DNA of 64,000 nucleotides from Oceanihabitans iliipiscarium (GTDB lineage: Bacteria > Bacteroidota > Bacteroidia > Flavobacteriales > Flavobacteriaceae): positions 1,116,001 through 1,180,000 of the forward strand of contig NZ_JBHUOV010000001.1 in the NCBI RefSeq assembly GCF_042686125.1, read 5' to 3'. A program made the translations under genes and the position numbers. This document shows positions 48,466-56,964 of the stretch, piece after piece (within the stretch, counting starts at the first letter, position 1; the number at the start of each line of letters is the position of its first letter). Under the pieces are notes generated by a model. That model searched no databases and was not told where the DNA came from. It saw only the letters and a list, made by a program, of their open reading frames with translations.

Positions 48466-50163
48466 ATGAAGCTCATATACATTATATTCTTTCTTGTATG
48501 CACTAATTTATTTCCTCAAGATTTAAACGACAATTTACTCCTTCATTATTCATTTAATGGCGATGTTATTGATGCAAGCATAAATGATAATCATGGTGTT
48601 AACTTTGGGGCAACTTTCGGTATTGACCGATTAGGTAACCCTAATTCTGCTATATATTTTGATGGTGTTAATGACTATATTAATTTCCCAAATACTGCGC
48701 AATTAAAGCCTGAATTACCAATTTCTTTTTCGTTTTGGATTAAATATGAAAGTTTTAGTTTAGATGATAGAGAGGTGTTTAATACTTCTTTTGAAGAAGA
48801 TAGAAATACAGGAGTGTTTTTTAATTCTCAAGCATCTACAGGTAATTATGCAATCAATTTTGGTGATGGATCATATAGCTATTTATCTTCAACGAGAAGA
48901 AGTTTTGTTACAAATGTAGCTATTGACACTAATGTTTGGCATCATATTATCATAATTGTCAATTCTGCGACTAATATGAAAATATATGTTGATTGTTTAG
49001 AAAATGGAGGAAGTTATTCAGGTACTGGAGGTGCTCTACAATACTCAACAGGTCCTGGCTGTATAGGAAGACATGATAGAGATTTAGGTGTTCCTGCTAA
49101 TTATTTTAAAGGGGCAATTGATGATTTTAGATATTGGGATAGGGCACTTACAGATGATAATATTGCTGAGTTATTAGGTGTAAGCTATAGCCTTTTTAAT
49201 TCAGAAGACCCAACAGATTGTTCTTTAGCTGATGGTAGTATTACCATTTCAGATTTGAATGCAAGTACAGACTACACCGTGACTTATAATTATTTAGGAA
49301 CACCAGTAACAGTGATGCAAATGTNNNNNNNNNNNNNNNNNNNNNNNNNNNNNNNNNNNNNNNNNNNNNCAAATCCTACAGATTGTTCTTTAGCTGATGG
49401 TAGTATTACCATTTCAGATTTGAATGCAAGTACAGACTACACCGTGACTTATAATTATTTAGGAACACCAGTAACAGTGATTCAAATGTCTGATGCCTCA
49501 GGTGATTTATTAATTGCAGGATTATCATCAGGCGTGTATGATACCATTGTTGTTACAGAAGATGCTACAGGCTGTACAGATAACTTAGGCGATTTAGAAT
49601 TAGAAGCGCCAACTTTAGTAGCTTCAATAGTATCAACAAATCCTACAGATTGTTCTTTAGCTGATGGTAGTATTACCATTTCAGATTTGAATGCAAGTAC
49701 AGACTACACCGTGACTTATAATTATTTAGGAACACCAGTAACAGTGATGCAAATGTCTGATGCCTCAGGTGATTTATTAATCGCAGGATTATCATCAGGC
49801 ATGTATGATACTATTGTTGTTACAGAAGATGCTAAAGGATGTACAGATAACTTAGGTCAAGTTGAGTTATTATGCTTTGAAGAGCAATTAGGTTGTTTTA
49901 AAACGAAACTGTTCTTCACGCCTAATAATGATGGTTTTAATGATGTCTGGAGTTTAGAATTAGAGTCTAATGAATGTCAGTATATAGTTTATATTTTTGA
50001 TAAATATGGGAAATTATTAAAGACATTACACAATCAAAGTAGTAAATGGGATGGAACATATAGAGGCTTGAATATGCCTTCAGATGATTATTGGTATAGG
50101 GTTGATTATAAATATTTTGGAGAAAATTTAACATTCGTTTCTCATTTTACATTGAAACGATAG
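48466..50163 (+). CDS. LamG and SprB-repeat surface protein with gliding-motility-associated C-terminal domain (contains assembly gap)
   Basis: Secreted cell-surface protein: signal peptide (ends near LFPQ), LamG-type beta-sandwich (about 22-235, LLLHYSFNGDVIDAS, WHHIIIIVNSATNMKIYVD, FKGAIDDFRYWDRAL), tandem 89-residue SprB-type repeats starting at residues 248, 303 and 392, and a C-terminal gliding-associated/CHU_C domain (FFTPNNDGFNDVW, YIFDKYGKLL, WDGTYRG, DDYWYRVDYK). That last domain is the type B sorting signal for the type IX secretion system. 45 N bases interrupt the first repeat; the frame continues across. True length is uncertain. Confidence 0.9.
   Translation: MKLIYIIFFLVCTNLFPQDLNDNLLLHYSFNGDVIDASINDNHGVNFGATFGIDRLGNPNSAIYFDGVNDYINFPNTAQLKPELPISFSFWIKYESFSLDDREVFNTSFEEDRNTGVFFNSQASTGNYAINFGDGSYSYLSSTRRSFVTNVAIDTNVWHHIIIIVNSATNMKIYVDCLENGGSYSGTGGALQYSTGPGCIGRHDRDLGVPANYFKGAIDDFRYWDRALTDDNIAELLGVSYSLFNSEDPTDCSLADGSITISDLNASTDYTVTYNYLGTPVTVMQMXXXXXXXXXXXXXXXXNPTDCSLADGSITISDLNASTDYTVTYNYLGTPVTVIQMSDASGDLLIAGLSSGVYDTIVVTEDATGCTDNLGDLELEAPTLVASIVSTNPTDCSLADGSITISDLNASTDYTVTYNYLGTPVTVMQMSDASGDLLIAGLSSGMYDTIVVTEDAKGCTDNLGQVELLCFEEQLGCFKTKLFFTPNNDGFNDVWSLELESNECQYIVYIFDKYGKLLKTLHNQSSKWDGTYRGLNMPSDDYWYRVDYKYFGENLTFVSHFTLKR
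49207..49875 (+). repeat. Tandem SprB-type repeats (267-base unit)
   Basis: Units start at 49207, 49372 and 49639. Units two and three are 267 bases apart and almost identical at DNA level, pointing to recent duplication or gene conversion. Unit one is cut short by the N run. Near-identity explains why assembly failed here. Confidence 0.9.
49325..49369. other. Assembly gap (45 N) inside the SprB repeat array
   Basis: From the unit length, 147 bases are expected between 49324 and the resumed sequence at 49370, against 45 N given. So the gap is probably undersized by 102 bases, or by 102 plus whole 267-base units. Confidence 0.9.
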
Positions 50164-50170
50164 ACAAAGA

Positions 50171-51229
50171 CTAATATTTATAAACAATAGCGTTGATATG
50201 CATGCCTGCACCAACACTTGCAAATATAATCACATCACCTTTTGTAAGACTTTGGTTTTCTAATTTATTGTTTTTTACCAAATCAAATAAAGTCGGTACA
50301 GTGGCTACCGAACTATTTCCTAGTTTTTGAATACTCATAGGCATGATGTCTTCGGGAATGTCTATATTATATAGTTTGTAAAAGCGCGCTAAAATAGCTT
50401 CGTCCATTTTTTCATTAGCTTGATGGATAAATATTTTTTTTACATCTTGAATGGCTACACCACTTTTATCTAAACAATTTTTCATTGCTTGAGGGACATT
50501 AGTTAAAGCAAATTCATAGATTTTTCTACCATCCATTTTAATGTATTTAGTATCTGGACAGAGCGTTTGGTTATTAGATTTTCCAAAATGGAGGTAGTAT
50601 GCTTCATCATAGGTGTAGCTTGCGGTTTCATGCGCCAAAACACCATCATCGCCTTCAGTGGCCTCTATAATGGTAGCTCCAGCACCATCGCTATAAATCA
50701 TAGAATCCCTGTCATGAATATCAACAACTCTTGATAAGGTTTCAGAACCTACAACTAGACACCTTTTTGCCATTCCAGCTTTAATAAAAGCTTGTGCCTG
50801 TATAACACCTTCAATCCAACCAGGACAACCAAAAAGGATGTCGTAAGCCACGCATTTAGGGTTTTTTATACGTAAACTATGCTTAACTCTTGAGGCTAAA
50901 CAGGGCAAAATATCACTTTGAATGGTGTTATGTTTTACATCGCCAAAATTATGTGCAACAATAATATAATCTAATGTTTCAGGATCTATACCAGCATCTG
51001 CAATGGCTTTTTCAGCTGCAAAAAAACCAAGGTCTGAAGAGGTTAAATGCTCGCTTGCATAACGTCGTTCTCCAATTCCTGTAATGGCTTTGAACTTTTT
51101 AACAATAATTTCATTGGGATGATTTATTGAGGAGCCATCAGTATTTAAAAATTCATGCTGATGAAAATCTTCATTTTTTTCTACGACATCTGGTATATAG
51201 CTACCAGTTCCTGTGATTTTTATTGCCAT
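50171..51229 (-). CDS. 3-oxoacyl-ACP synthase III family protein (KAS III-like)
   Basis: A 352-residue thiolase-fold enzyme. Active Cys135 (ILFGCPGWIEG), His in FIHQANEKM and Asn in KLGNSSVATVP complete the FabH triad. The N-terminal third has an unusual insert (EFLNTDGSSINHPNE). In Flavobacteriaceae this longer form exists beside a normal FabH and may start branched or special fatty acids; here it stands alone, convergent with the T9SS protein gene. Assignment to the family is sure, the acyl substrate is not. Confidence 0.9.
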   Translation of the reverse strand: MAIKITGTGSYIPDVVEKNEDFHQHEFLNTDGSSINHPNEIIVKKFKAITGIGERRYASEHLTSSDLGFFAAEKAIADAGIDPETLDYIIVAHNFGDVKHNTIQSDILPCLASRVKHSLRIKNPKCVAYDILFGCPGWIEGVIQAQAFIKAGMAKRCLVVGSETLSRVVDIHDRDSMIYSDGAGATIIEATEGDDGVLAHETASYTYDEAYYLHFGKSNNQTLCPDTKYIKMDGRKIYEFALTNVPQAMKNCLDKSGVAIQDVKKIFIHQANEKMDEAILARFYKLYNIDIPEDIMPMSIQKLGNSSVATVPTLFDLVKNNKLENQSLTKGDVIIFASVGAGMHINAIVYKY

Positions 51230-51362
51230 GATTTTATTGTTAATACGTTAGGCTATTACGAAACTAATCAATATAATGAAAAATAAGGCATGTTTTACAT
51301 TTATTAGTCGCATTTTTATCAAATTCCTAAAAATTAAGCACTTTATTTTACTAATAATAATA

Positions 51363-51390
51363 TTAAAGCCTTCTATTAAGAAGGCTTTAA
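51363..51390. terminator. Hairpin after gcvP, probable terminator
   Basis: Stem TTAAAGCCTTCT / AGAAGGCTTTAA with a four-base loop. The stem is strong, but on the minus strand the following bases are only partly T, so it is weaker than the others. Confidence 0.65.
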
Positions 51391-51411
51391 TTATTTGTTT
51401 TCGAAAGAAAA

Positions 51412-54261
51412 TTATGCGTCAATATACTCTTCAATAGGTGCACAAGTACAAATTAGGTTTCTATCACCATAAGCATCATCAACACGTCTTACACTAGGCC
51501 AGAATTTATTGTCTTGAACGTACTCTAAAGGATAAGCCGCTGTTTCCCTTGAATAAGGTAAATGCCATTCATTAGCAGTTACCATTGCTAAAGTATGTGG
51601 TGCGTTTTTAAGGACATTATTTGTATCTTCTTTAGTTGTGCTGTCAATCTCTTTCCTAATAGAAATCATAGCATCACAAAAACGATCAATTTCTTGCTTG
51701 CTCTCACTTTCTGTTGGTTCAATCATTAAGGTTCCTGCTACAGGGAATGAAACTGTTGGTGCATGGAAACCATAATCCATTAAACGTTTTGCAATATCTG
51801 TAACTTCTATACCATTGGCTTTAAATTCACGACAATCAACTATCATTTCATGTGCAGCACGACCTCTTTCACCAGAATATAAGGTATCAAAACTTCCTTG
51901 TAATCGATGTTTGATATAGTTTGCATTTAAAATAGCAATTTTCGTAGATTGAGTTAAGCCCTCTGCGCCTAGCATTTTAATATAGCCATAGGAAATTAAG
52001 CACGCTAAAGCTGAACCAAATGGTGCAGATGAAATAGCAGTAATCGCTTGTGCTCCTCCAGTCTTTACGATTGGGTTTCCAGGTAAGAAAGGGACTAATT
52101 GTTTAGCAACACAAATTGGTCCTACACCTGGTCCACCACCACCATGAGGAATAGCAAACGTTTTATGTAAATTAAGATGACAAACATCTGCACCAATGTT
52201 TCCTGGATTAGTAAGTCCTACTTGAGCATTCATATTAGCGCCATCCATATAAACCTGTCCACCATTATCATGAATAATCTTAGTGATTTCTTTAATTGAT
52301 GCTTCATATACACCATGAGTAGAAGGGTAAGTAACCATTAAACAGGATAAATTATCTTTGTGTAGTAGTGCTTTTTCTCGTAAATCTTCTACGTCTATAT
52401 TACCTTCTGCAGTAGATTTTGTGACCACGACTTTCATTCCTGCCATTACAGCACTAGCCGGATTTGTGCCATGTGCAGAACTTGGAATTAAGCAAACATT
52501 TCTATGATGGTCACCTCGAGATTCATGGTAAGCTTTTATTACCATTAGCCCAGCAAATTCACCTTGAGCTCCAGAGTTTGGTTGTAAAGATGTTGCAGCA
52601 AAACCAGTAATTTCAGTCAGTTGATCTTCTAGTTCTTTTAAAATAGTTGCATAGCCTCTAGCTTGTTTTAAAGGTGCAAAAGGGTGAATATTTCCCCATT
52701 TAAACCAGCTTAAAGGGAGCATTTCTGCAGCAGCATTTAATTTCATGGTACATGACCCTAAAGAAATCATCGAGTGATTTAAGGATAAGTCTTTACGTTC
52801 AAGTTTCTTAATGTATCGCATTAATTCGGTTTCCGAATGATGCGAATTAAAGATGTCAAGTGTCAAGAAATCTGTTGTTCTTTTTAGTGCTTTAGGAATA
52901 TTATTTCCTTCAGTAAACGAGGATATTGAAAAAGTGTCTTTGTTGGCTACTTCAGCAAAAATAGAAATGATATAATTTATATCTCTAACCGAAGTTGTTT
53001 CGTTTAAAGCAATATAAACAGTTTCCTCATCTGGATAGAAAAAATTAACTTTCTTTTCTTTGGCTACTTTTTTTACTTTTTTCGCATCAGTTTTAATTTG
53101 AAGCGTGTCAAAGTACGATGTGTTTGCTTGCTGAAATCCTAATTTTTCTAATGCATTCGCTAATGTTGTAGCCGAATGGTGTACTTGATCTGCAATAAAT
53201 TGTAATCCTTTCGGTCCATGGTAAACAGCATACATTCCTGCCATTACTGCTAATAAAACTTGTGCAGTACATATATTAGATGTTGCTCTATCCCGTTTAA
53301 TATGTTGCTCACGAGTTTGTAAAGCCATACGTAATGCTCTGTTTCCATTAGTATCTTTGGTCACACCAATAATTCTACCAGGAATATCACGTTTGTAATC
53401 TTCTTTGGTTGCAAAATAAGCAGCATGTGGTCCGCCATAACCCATTGGAATCCCAAATCGTTGGGTTGTACCTACAACAACATCTGCACCAAATTTACCA
53501 GGAGCCTCTAGTTTTACTAAACTTAAAATATCTGCAGCGACAGCTACTTTAATTTGTGCTACTTTTGCTTTAGCGATAAACGATTTTATATCAGTAATTT
53601 GGCCGTTTTTTCCTGGATATTGAAGAATGGCTCCAAAGAATTCCGAAGAAAAATTAAAATCATCTTCGTTACCTATAACCAAATCAATTCCAATAGGATT
53701 AGCTCTTGTTTGTAATAAAGAAATAGTTTGTGGCAAGCAAAGTTCTGAAACAAAAAACTTATTTATACCAGCTTTTTTTTGGTCACGTTCGCGAACAGCA
53801 AAAAGCAAACTCATCGCTTCAGCAGCTGCAGTACTTTCATCTAAGAGCGAAGCATTTGCTAAGGCCATTCCAGTAAGGTCTGTAATCATAGTTTGGAAGT
53901 TTAAAAGGGCTTCTAAACGACCTTGAGCAATTTCAGCTTGATATGGTGTATAGGCTGTGTACCATCCAGGATTTTCTAAAATGTTGCGTTGAATTACTGG
54001 AGGTAAAATCGTAGGATGATAGCCTAAACCTATATATGTTTTATAAACTTTATTTTTTTTAGCAACTTCATTAAGATGTACTAAATATTCTTGTTCACTC
54101 ATCGGTTCATCCAAATCCAGCCCTTTTTGTAGCCTTATATCATCTGGAACAGTTTCATATATAAGTTGGTCTAAACTATCTATACCAATGGTTTTAAGCA
54201 TTTGGTTTTGGTCGTCTTCTCTAGGACCAATATGACGAAGTGCAAAAGCATTTGTGTTCAT
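51412..54261 (-). CDS. gcvP: Glycine dehydrogenase (decarboxylating), P-protein
   Basis: P-protein of the glycine cleavage system, 949 residues, PLP-dependent; passes the aminomethyl group to lipoylated GcvH. PLP lysine is Lys700 in HLNLHKTFAIPHGGGG. The single-chain form joins both halves: N-terminal (YTAYTPYQAEIAQGRLEALLNFQ, LLDESTAAAEAM) and C-terminal (LGSCTMKLNAAAEM, QPNSGAQGEFAG). Length and start match the family. No glycine riboswitch was recognised upstream. gcvT and gcvH are not in the window. Confidence 0.97.
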   Translation of the reverse strand: MNTNAFALRHIGPREDDQNQMLKTIGIDSLDQLIYETVPDDIRLQKGLDLDEPMSEQEYLVHLNEVAKKNKVYKTYIGLGYHPTILPPVIQRNILENPGWYTAYTPYQAEIAQGRLEALLNFQTMITDLTGMALANASLLDESTAAAEAMSLLFAVRERDQKKAGINKFFVSELCLPQTISLLQTRANPIGIDLVIGNEDDFNFSSEFFGAILQYPGKNGQITDIKSFIAKAKVAQIKVAVAADILSLVKLEAPGKFGADVVVGTTQRFGIPMGYGGPHAAYFATKEDYKRDIPGRIIGVTKDTNGNRALRMALQTREQHIKRDRATSNICTAQVLLAVMAGMYAVYHGPKGLQFIADQVHHSATTLANALEKLGFQQANTSYFDTLQIKTDAKKVKKVAKEKKVNFFYPDEETVYIALNETTSVRDINYIISIFAEVANKDTFSISSFTEGNNIPKALKRTTDFLTLDIFNSHHSETELMRYIKKLERKDLSLNHSMISLGSCTMKLNAAAEMLPLSWFKWGNIHPFAPLKQARGYATILKELEDQLTEITGFAATSLQPNSGAQGEFAGLMVIKAYHESRGDHHRNVCLIPSSAHGTNPASAVMAGMKVVVTKSTAEGNIDVEDLREKALLHKDNLSCLMVTYPSTHGVYEASIKEITKIIHDNGGQVYMDGANMNAQVGLTNPGNIGADVCHLNLHKTFAIPHGGGGPGVGPICVAKQLVPFLPGNPIVKTGGAQAITAISSAPFGSALACLISYGYIKMLGAEGLTQSTKIAILNANYIKHRLQGSFDTLYSGERGRAAHEMIVDCREFKANGIEVTDIAKRLMDYGFHAPTVSFPVAGTLMIEPTESESKQEIDRFCDAMISIRKEIDSTTKEDTNNVLKNAPHTLAMVTANEWHLPYSRETAAYPLEYVQDNKFWPSVRRVDDAYGDRNLICTCAPIEEYIDA

Positions 54262-54287
54262 TCTTGAAAAGTTGAGTTTTTGTCACG

Positions 54288-54295
54288 CAAAAATA
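54288..54295 (-). promoter_or_regulatory. -7 box (TATTTTTG) for gcvP
   Basis: Exact TANNTTTG on the minus strand, 26 bases before the ATG at 54261. Confidence 0.55.
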
Positions 54296-54369
54296 AGGAA
54301 TTGTTCAAGTTATTTTAGGTCTATATCTCAAAGTTTTTAACCAAAAAGAAAGGTTATTAACAGTTTGCG

Positions 54370-54377
54370 TATTTTTG
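54370..54377 (+). promoter_or_regulatory. -7 box (TATTTTTG) for the UbiA-like gene; likely leaderless
   Basis: Exact TANNTTTG ending three bases before the ATG at 54381, so transcription should begin at or within a base or two of the start codon. The TTG at 54375 is inside the box. Confidence 0.55.
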
Positions 54378-54380
54378 TAT

Positions 54381-55220
54381 ATGCGAATCTTAAAGCACAT
54401 TTTAGATTTTTATACTAATGCTAGTATTCATGTGGCCTTAAGCGTCTATGCTTTAACATGGATTACCCTTTTAGAATTTGGTATTTCGTATGACGAATCT
54501 GTCTTGTATTTTAATTTTTTTGGAACTATAACTGGATATAATTTTGTGAAGTATTTTGGTTTGGCCAAGTTTCATCATAGAAGCTTAGCTAACTGGTTAA
54601 AAGTGATTCAATTATTTTCATTGATTTGCTTTGTGGCACTCTGCTATTATGCTTTTCAATTAGAAATTAAAACATGGCTCTATATTTTGGTTCTAGGCGC
54701 AATTACTTTTTTTTATGCGATTCCTTTTTTACCACGAAATGTGTTTGTAGATAAGCATCATAATTTACGTCAGATTAGTGGACTTAAAATTTACGTAATT
54801 GGTTTAGTGTGGAGTGGTGTTACTGTATTTCTTCCGATAATTGATAACGAAATACCATTAACCTTAGATGTTTTTATAACCGCTTTCCAACGGTTTGTAT
54901 TGGTGTTGGTTTTAATGATTCCTTTTGAAATAAGAGATTTGAGATATGATAGTTTAAAATTATCAACAATACCACAACGAATTGGAGTTAAAAAAACGAA
55001 GATTATAGGAATATTATTAGTGATGCTTTTTTTCTTTTCGGAATTTTTTAAAGATCAAATTTATCAAGCTAACACTCTAATATTATTAGTATTTACGTTT
55101 ATACTTTTACTTTTTATCGCCTTCTCAAGAGAAAATCAAGGCAAATATTATAGTGCTTTTTGGGTGGAAGGTTTACCTATTTTATGGTTAATCTTGGTGC
55201 TCTTTTATGGCTTCGGTTAA
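54381..55220 (+). CDS. UbiA prenyltransferase-like membrane protein
   Basis: A 279-residue protein with seven to eight membrane helices and the general UbiA plan. The second aspartate-rich motif is kept as IRDLRYDSLKLSTIPQ followed by RIGVKKT. The first motif (NDxxDxxxD), needed to bind prenyl diphosphate with Mg2+, is not visible; where it is expected the sequence reads TGYNFVKYFG. So it may not be an active prenyltransferase, or may use another binding mode. It ends inside the 3' part of the convergent ZAS-like gene (33-base overlap). Confidence 0.75.
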   Translation: MRILKHILDFYTNASIHVALSVYALTWITLLEFGISYDESVLYFNFFGTITGYNFVKYFGLAKFHHRSLANWLKVIQLFSLICFVALCYYAFQLEIKTWLYILVLGAITFFYAIPFLPRNVFVDKHHNLRQISGLKIYVIGLVWSGVTVFLPIIDNEIPLTLDVFITAFQRFVLVLVLMIPFEIRDLRYDSLKLSTIPQRIGVKKTKIIGILLVMLFFFSEFFKDQIYQANTLILLVFTFILLLFIAFSRENQGKYYSAFWVEGLPILWLILVLFYGFG

Positions 55221-55454
55221 AGACTCGTTTAAAGCTTCTTTTTCTTTAGTACTCATACACTCTATTCTTGAATCTTTAACAATCTTTGTCAGTTTTTGAT
55301 TGTTGTTAGTATATTTTCTGCAAGCTCTACAATAGAGTAGGTGTATCGTTAGTTTGATTTTCTCAATTAAAGACGCTTCTTTATATTGAGTTTTGTCACA
55401 TACATGATTTGCTTTTTCACAAGCTTTTCTTATACTATTTTCTTTAGACATCAT
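55188..55454 (-). CDS. Small ZAS-like zinc protein, probable anti-sigma factor
   Basis: An 88-residue soluble protein with the sequence His38-X3-Cys42-X2-Cys45 (HLLYCRAC), the zinc motif of ZAS anti-sigma factors, and an upstream His17/Cys19 (NHVC). No membrane helix. Its ATG directly abuts the stop of the ECF sigma gene, so the pair is co-transcribed, as expected for an anti-sigma factor. It could sense redox or metals through the zinc site. The role is inferred from motif and position. Confidence 0.8.
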   Translation of the reverse strand: MMSKENSIRKACEKANHVCDKTQYKEASLIEKIKLTIHLLYCRACRKYTNNNQKLTKIVKDSRIECMSTKEKEALNESLTEAIKEHQD

Positions 55455-56009
55455 TTAAAACCAGTTTTTTTCCATACATGCTGCCATTGTTGTACGAGCT
55501 CTATGAATAATAACCCAAAGATTAGACGCAGTTATGTTTAGTTCATTACAAATTGTTTCAGTATCAAGACCTTCAATAGTTTTTTTTCTGAAAACAGCAG
55601 CCTGTTTTTCTGGAAGTTGGTCTAAGCAATCATAAATAGCATTGCCTAGTTCTTCATTCTCTATAGTGTCTTCAGCTGTTTTGTCAAAAGGATCTGCAAC
55701 GCGTTCTTCTAACCAATCACCTTCAGTTTCAGAATCGCTATTATAACTCATTCTAACTTCAGCTTTACCTTTATTAGAATTGATTTTTCTATAATAGTCT
55801 ATAATTTTTCGTTTTAAAATAGAAACCAACCAAGTGCGTTCACTGGCTTCACCTTTAAAATTTTTCATAGATTTTAAGCCAGCAAAAAAAGTGTCTTGTA
55901 CCAAGTCTTTCGCCAAATCTCTATCATTGACTCGAGAAATGGTGTAATTGAATAAGTAATCTGAGTACAAATCAATCCATTTATTTGGATCTATAAAATG
56001 CTTAGGCAT
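55455..56009 (-). CDS. ECF-type RNA polymerase sigma factor
   Basis: A 184-residue sigma-70 family protein: region 2 (WIDLYSDYLFNYTISRV, LAKDLVQDTFFAGLKSM, ERTWLVSILKRKIIDYYRK) and region 4 (LDQLPEKQAAVFRKKTIEGLDTETI, ITASNLWVIIHRARTTM). The region 4 recognition helix with ASNLWVIIHRAR resembles the group of ECF factors paired with short soluble ZAS proteins. Downstream partner at 55188-55454. Confidence 0.93.
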   Translation of the reverse strand: MPKHFIDPNKWIDLYSDYLFNYTISRVNDRDLAKDLVQDTFFAGLKSMKNFKGEASERTWLVSILKRKIIDYYRKINSNKGKAEVRMSYNSDSETEGDWLEERVADPFDKTAEDTIENEELGNAIYDCLDQLPEKQAAVFRKKTIEGLDTETICNELNITASNLWVIIHRARTTMAACMEKNWF

Positions 56010-56057
56010 ATTTATCTAGCTAGTTTTTTTTCAAAAGTAAGAAAATAGGATTAATAA

Positions 56058-56960
56058 TTAATCAATCAAGTCTTTTAACGCCATATCAATAGTGTTAAAA
56101 TTAAATGTAAATCCGCATTTTAATAGCTTTTTCGGAATGACATTTCGGCTCTTTAGGATAAGATCAGTTTCTGTTCGCATGAAAAATGCACCTATCTCTA
56201 ATATAAATTTAGGGCTTGGAATTCCAATAGGCATATTCAGAGTCTTTCTAAAGGTTTTCATTAAAACTTTGTTAGTAACTGGGTTTGGCGCACAAAAATT
56301 AAATGGTCCTTTTGCCTTCTCATTCTGGATTAAAAAATCGATAGCTCTAGCAAAATCGTGTTTATGTATCCAGCTTACTTTTTGTTTACCATTGCCTGCG
56401 TTTCCTCCTAAACCAAATTGGGTTAATTTTTTTAGAGGAACAAATGCACCATCCTCTTCTCCTAGAACTAGTGAAGTGCGGATGACAAGTTTTCGAGTTT
56501 TAGGGTTTTCATATTTATAAAAGGCCGCTTCCCATAAAGTAGCCACTTCTTTTTCAAAATCGTCACCTATTTGATGGTTGTTTTCACTCATTTCAACATC
56601 ATAAGAAGACTTATAAATTGATGTTGTAGAAGAATTCATCCAAACTTTCGGAGGGTTTTTACAGGCTTCTATGGCTTTACCTAAAACTTCTGTAGAGTTA
56701 ACTCTGGACGAAATAATTAATTGTTTGTTTTTATCTGTGAATCTACAATTTATGTTTTTTCCTGTAAGATTAATTAAAGCGTCTAAGTTTTCTAATTCTT
56801 TACTCCATGAATCTTCAATATGTTTAGCATTCCAATAGATTTCATTTGCGCGTTTTGGACTTCTAGTAAGGATTTTTACTTGATAACCTTTACTGCTAAA
56901 GAAACGTTCTAAGACGCGTCCTATAAAACCCGAACCACCTGCAATTAGTATTGTTTTCAT
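56058..56960 (-). CDS. TIGR01777 family NAD-dependent epimerase/dehydratase-like protein
   Basis: A 300-residue extended-SDR protein (YfcH-like): nucleotide turn AGGSGFIGRVLERFF at the N-terminus, ALINLTGKNI, SRVNSTEVLGKAIE, TSIYKSSYD and the DUF1731 C-terminal part (IGIPSPKFILEIGAF, IPKKLLKCGFTFNF). The usual catalytic Tyr/Lys arrangement is reduced in this family; its reaction is not established, though some relatives are linked to cell division. Five bases downstream of the M3 peptidase stop region start, same strand. Confidence 0.9.
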   Translation of the reverse strand: MKTILIAGGSGFIGRVLERFFSSKGYQVKILTRSPKRANEIYWNAKHIEDSWSKELENLDALINLTGKNINCRFTDKNKQLIISSRVNSTEVLGKAIEACKNPPKVWMNSSTTSIYKSSYDVEMSENNHQIGDDFEKEVATLWEAAFYKYENPKTRKLVIRTSLVLGEEDGAFVPLKKLTQFGLGGNAGNGKQKVSWIHKHDFARAIDFLIQNEKAKGPFNFCAPNPVTNKVLMKTFRKTLNMPIGIPSPKFILEIGAFFMRTETDLILKSRNVIPKKLLKCGFTFNFNTIDMALKDLID

Positions 56961-56964
56961 GAAT

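Noticed and set aside
49207..49875. Direct repeats that might be a CRISPR array
   Set aside because: Units are 267 bases, coding, and have no spacers; they are SprB-type protein repeats. No CRISPR array or cas gene was seen in the window.
54262..54380. Glycine riboswitch upstream of gcvP
   Set aside because: The space to the -7 box leaves a leader of only about 20 bases, too short for a riboswitch.
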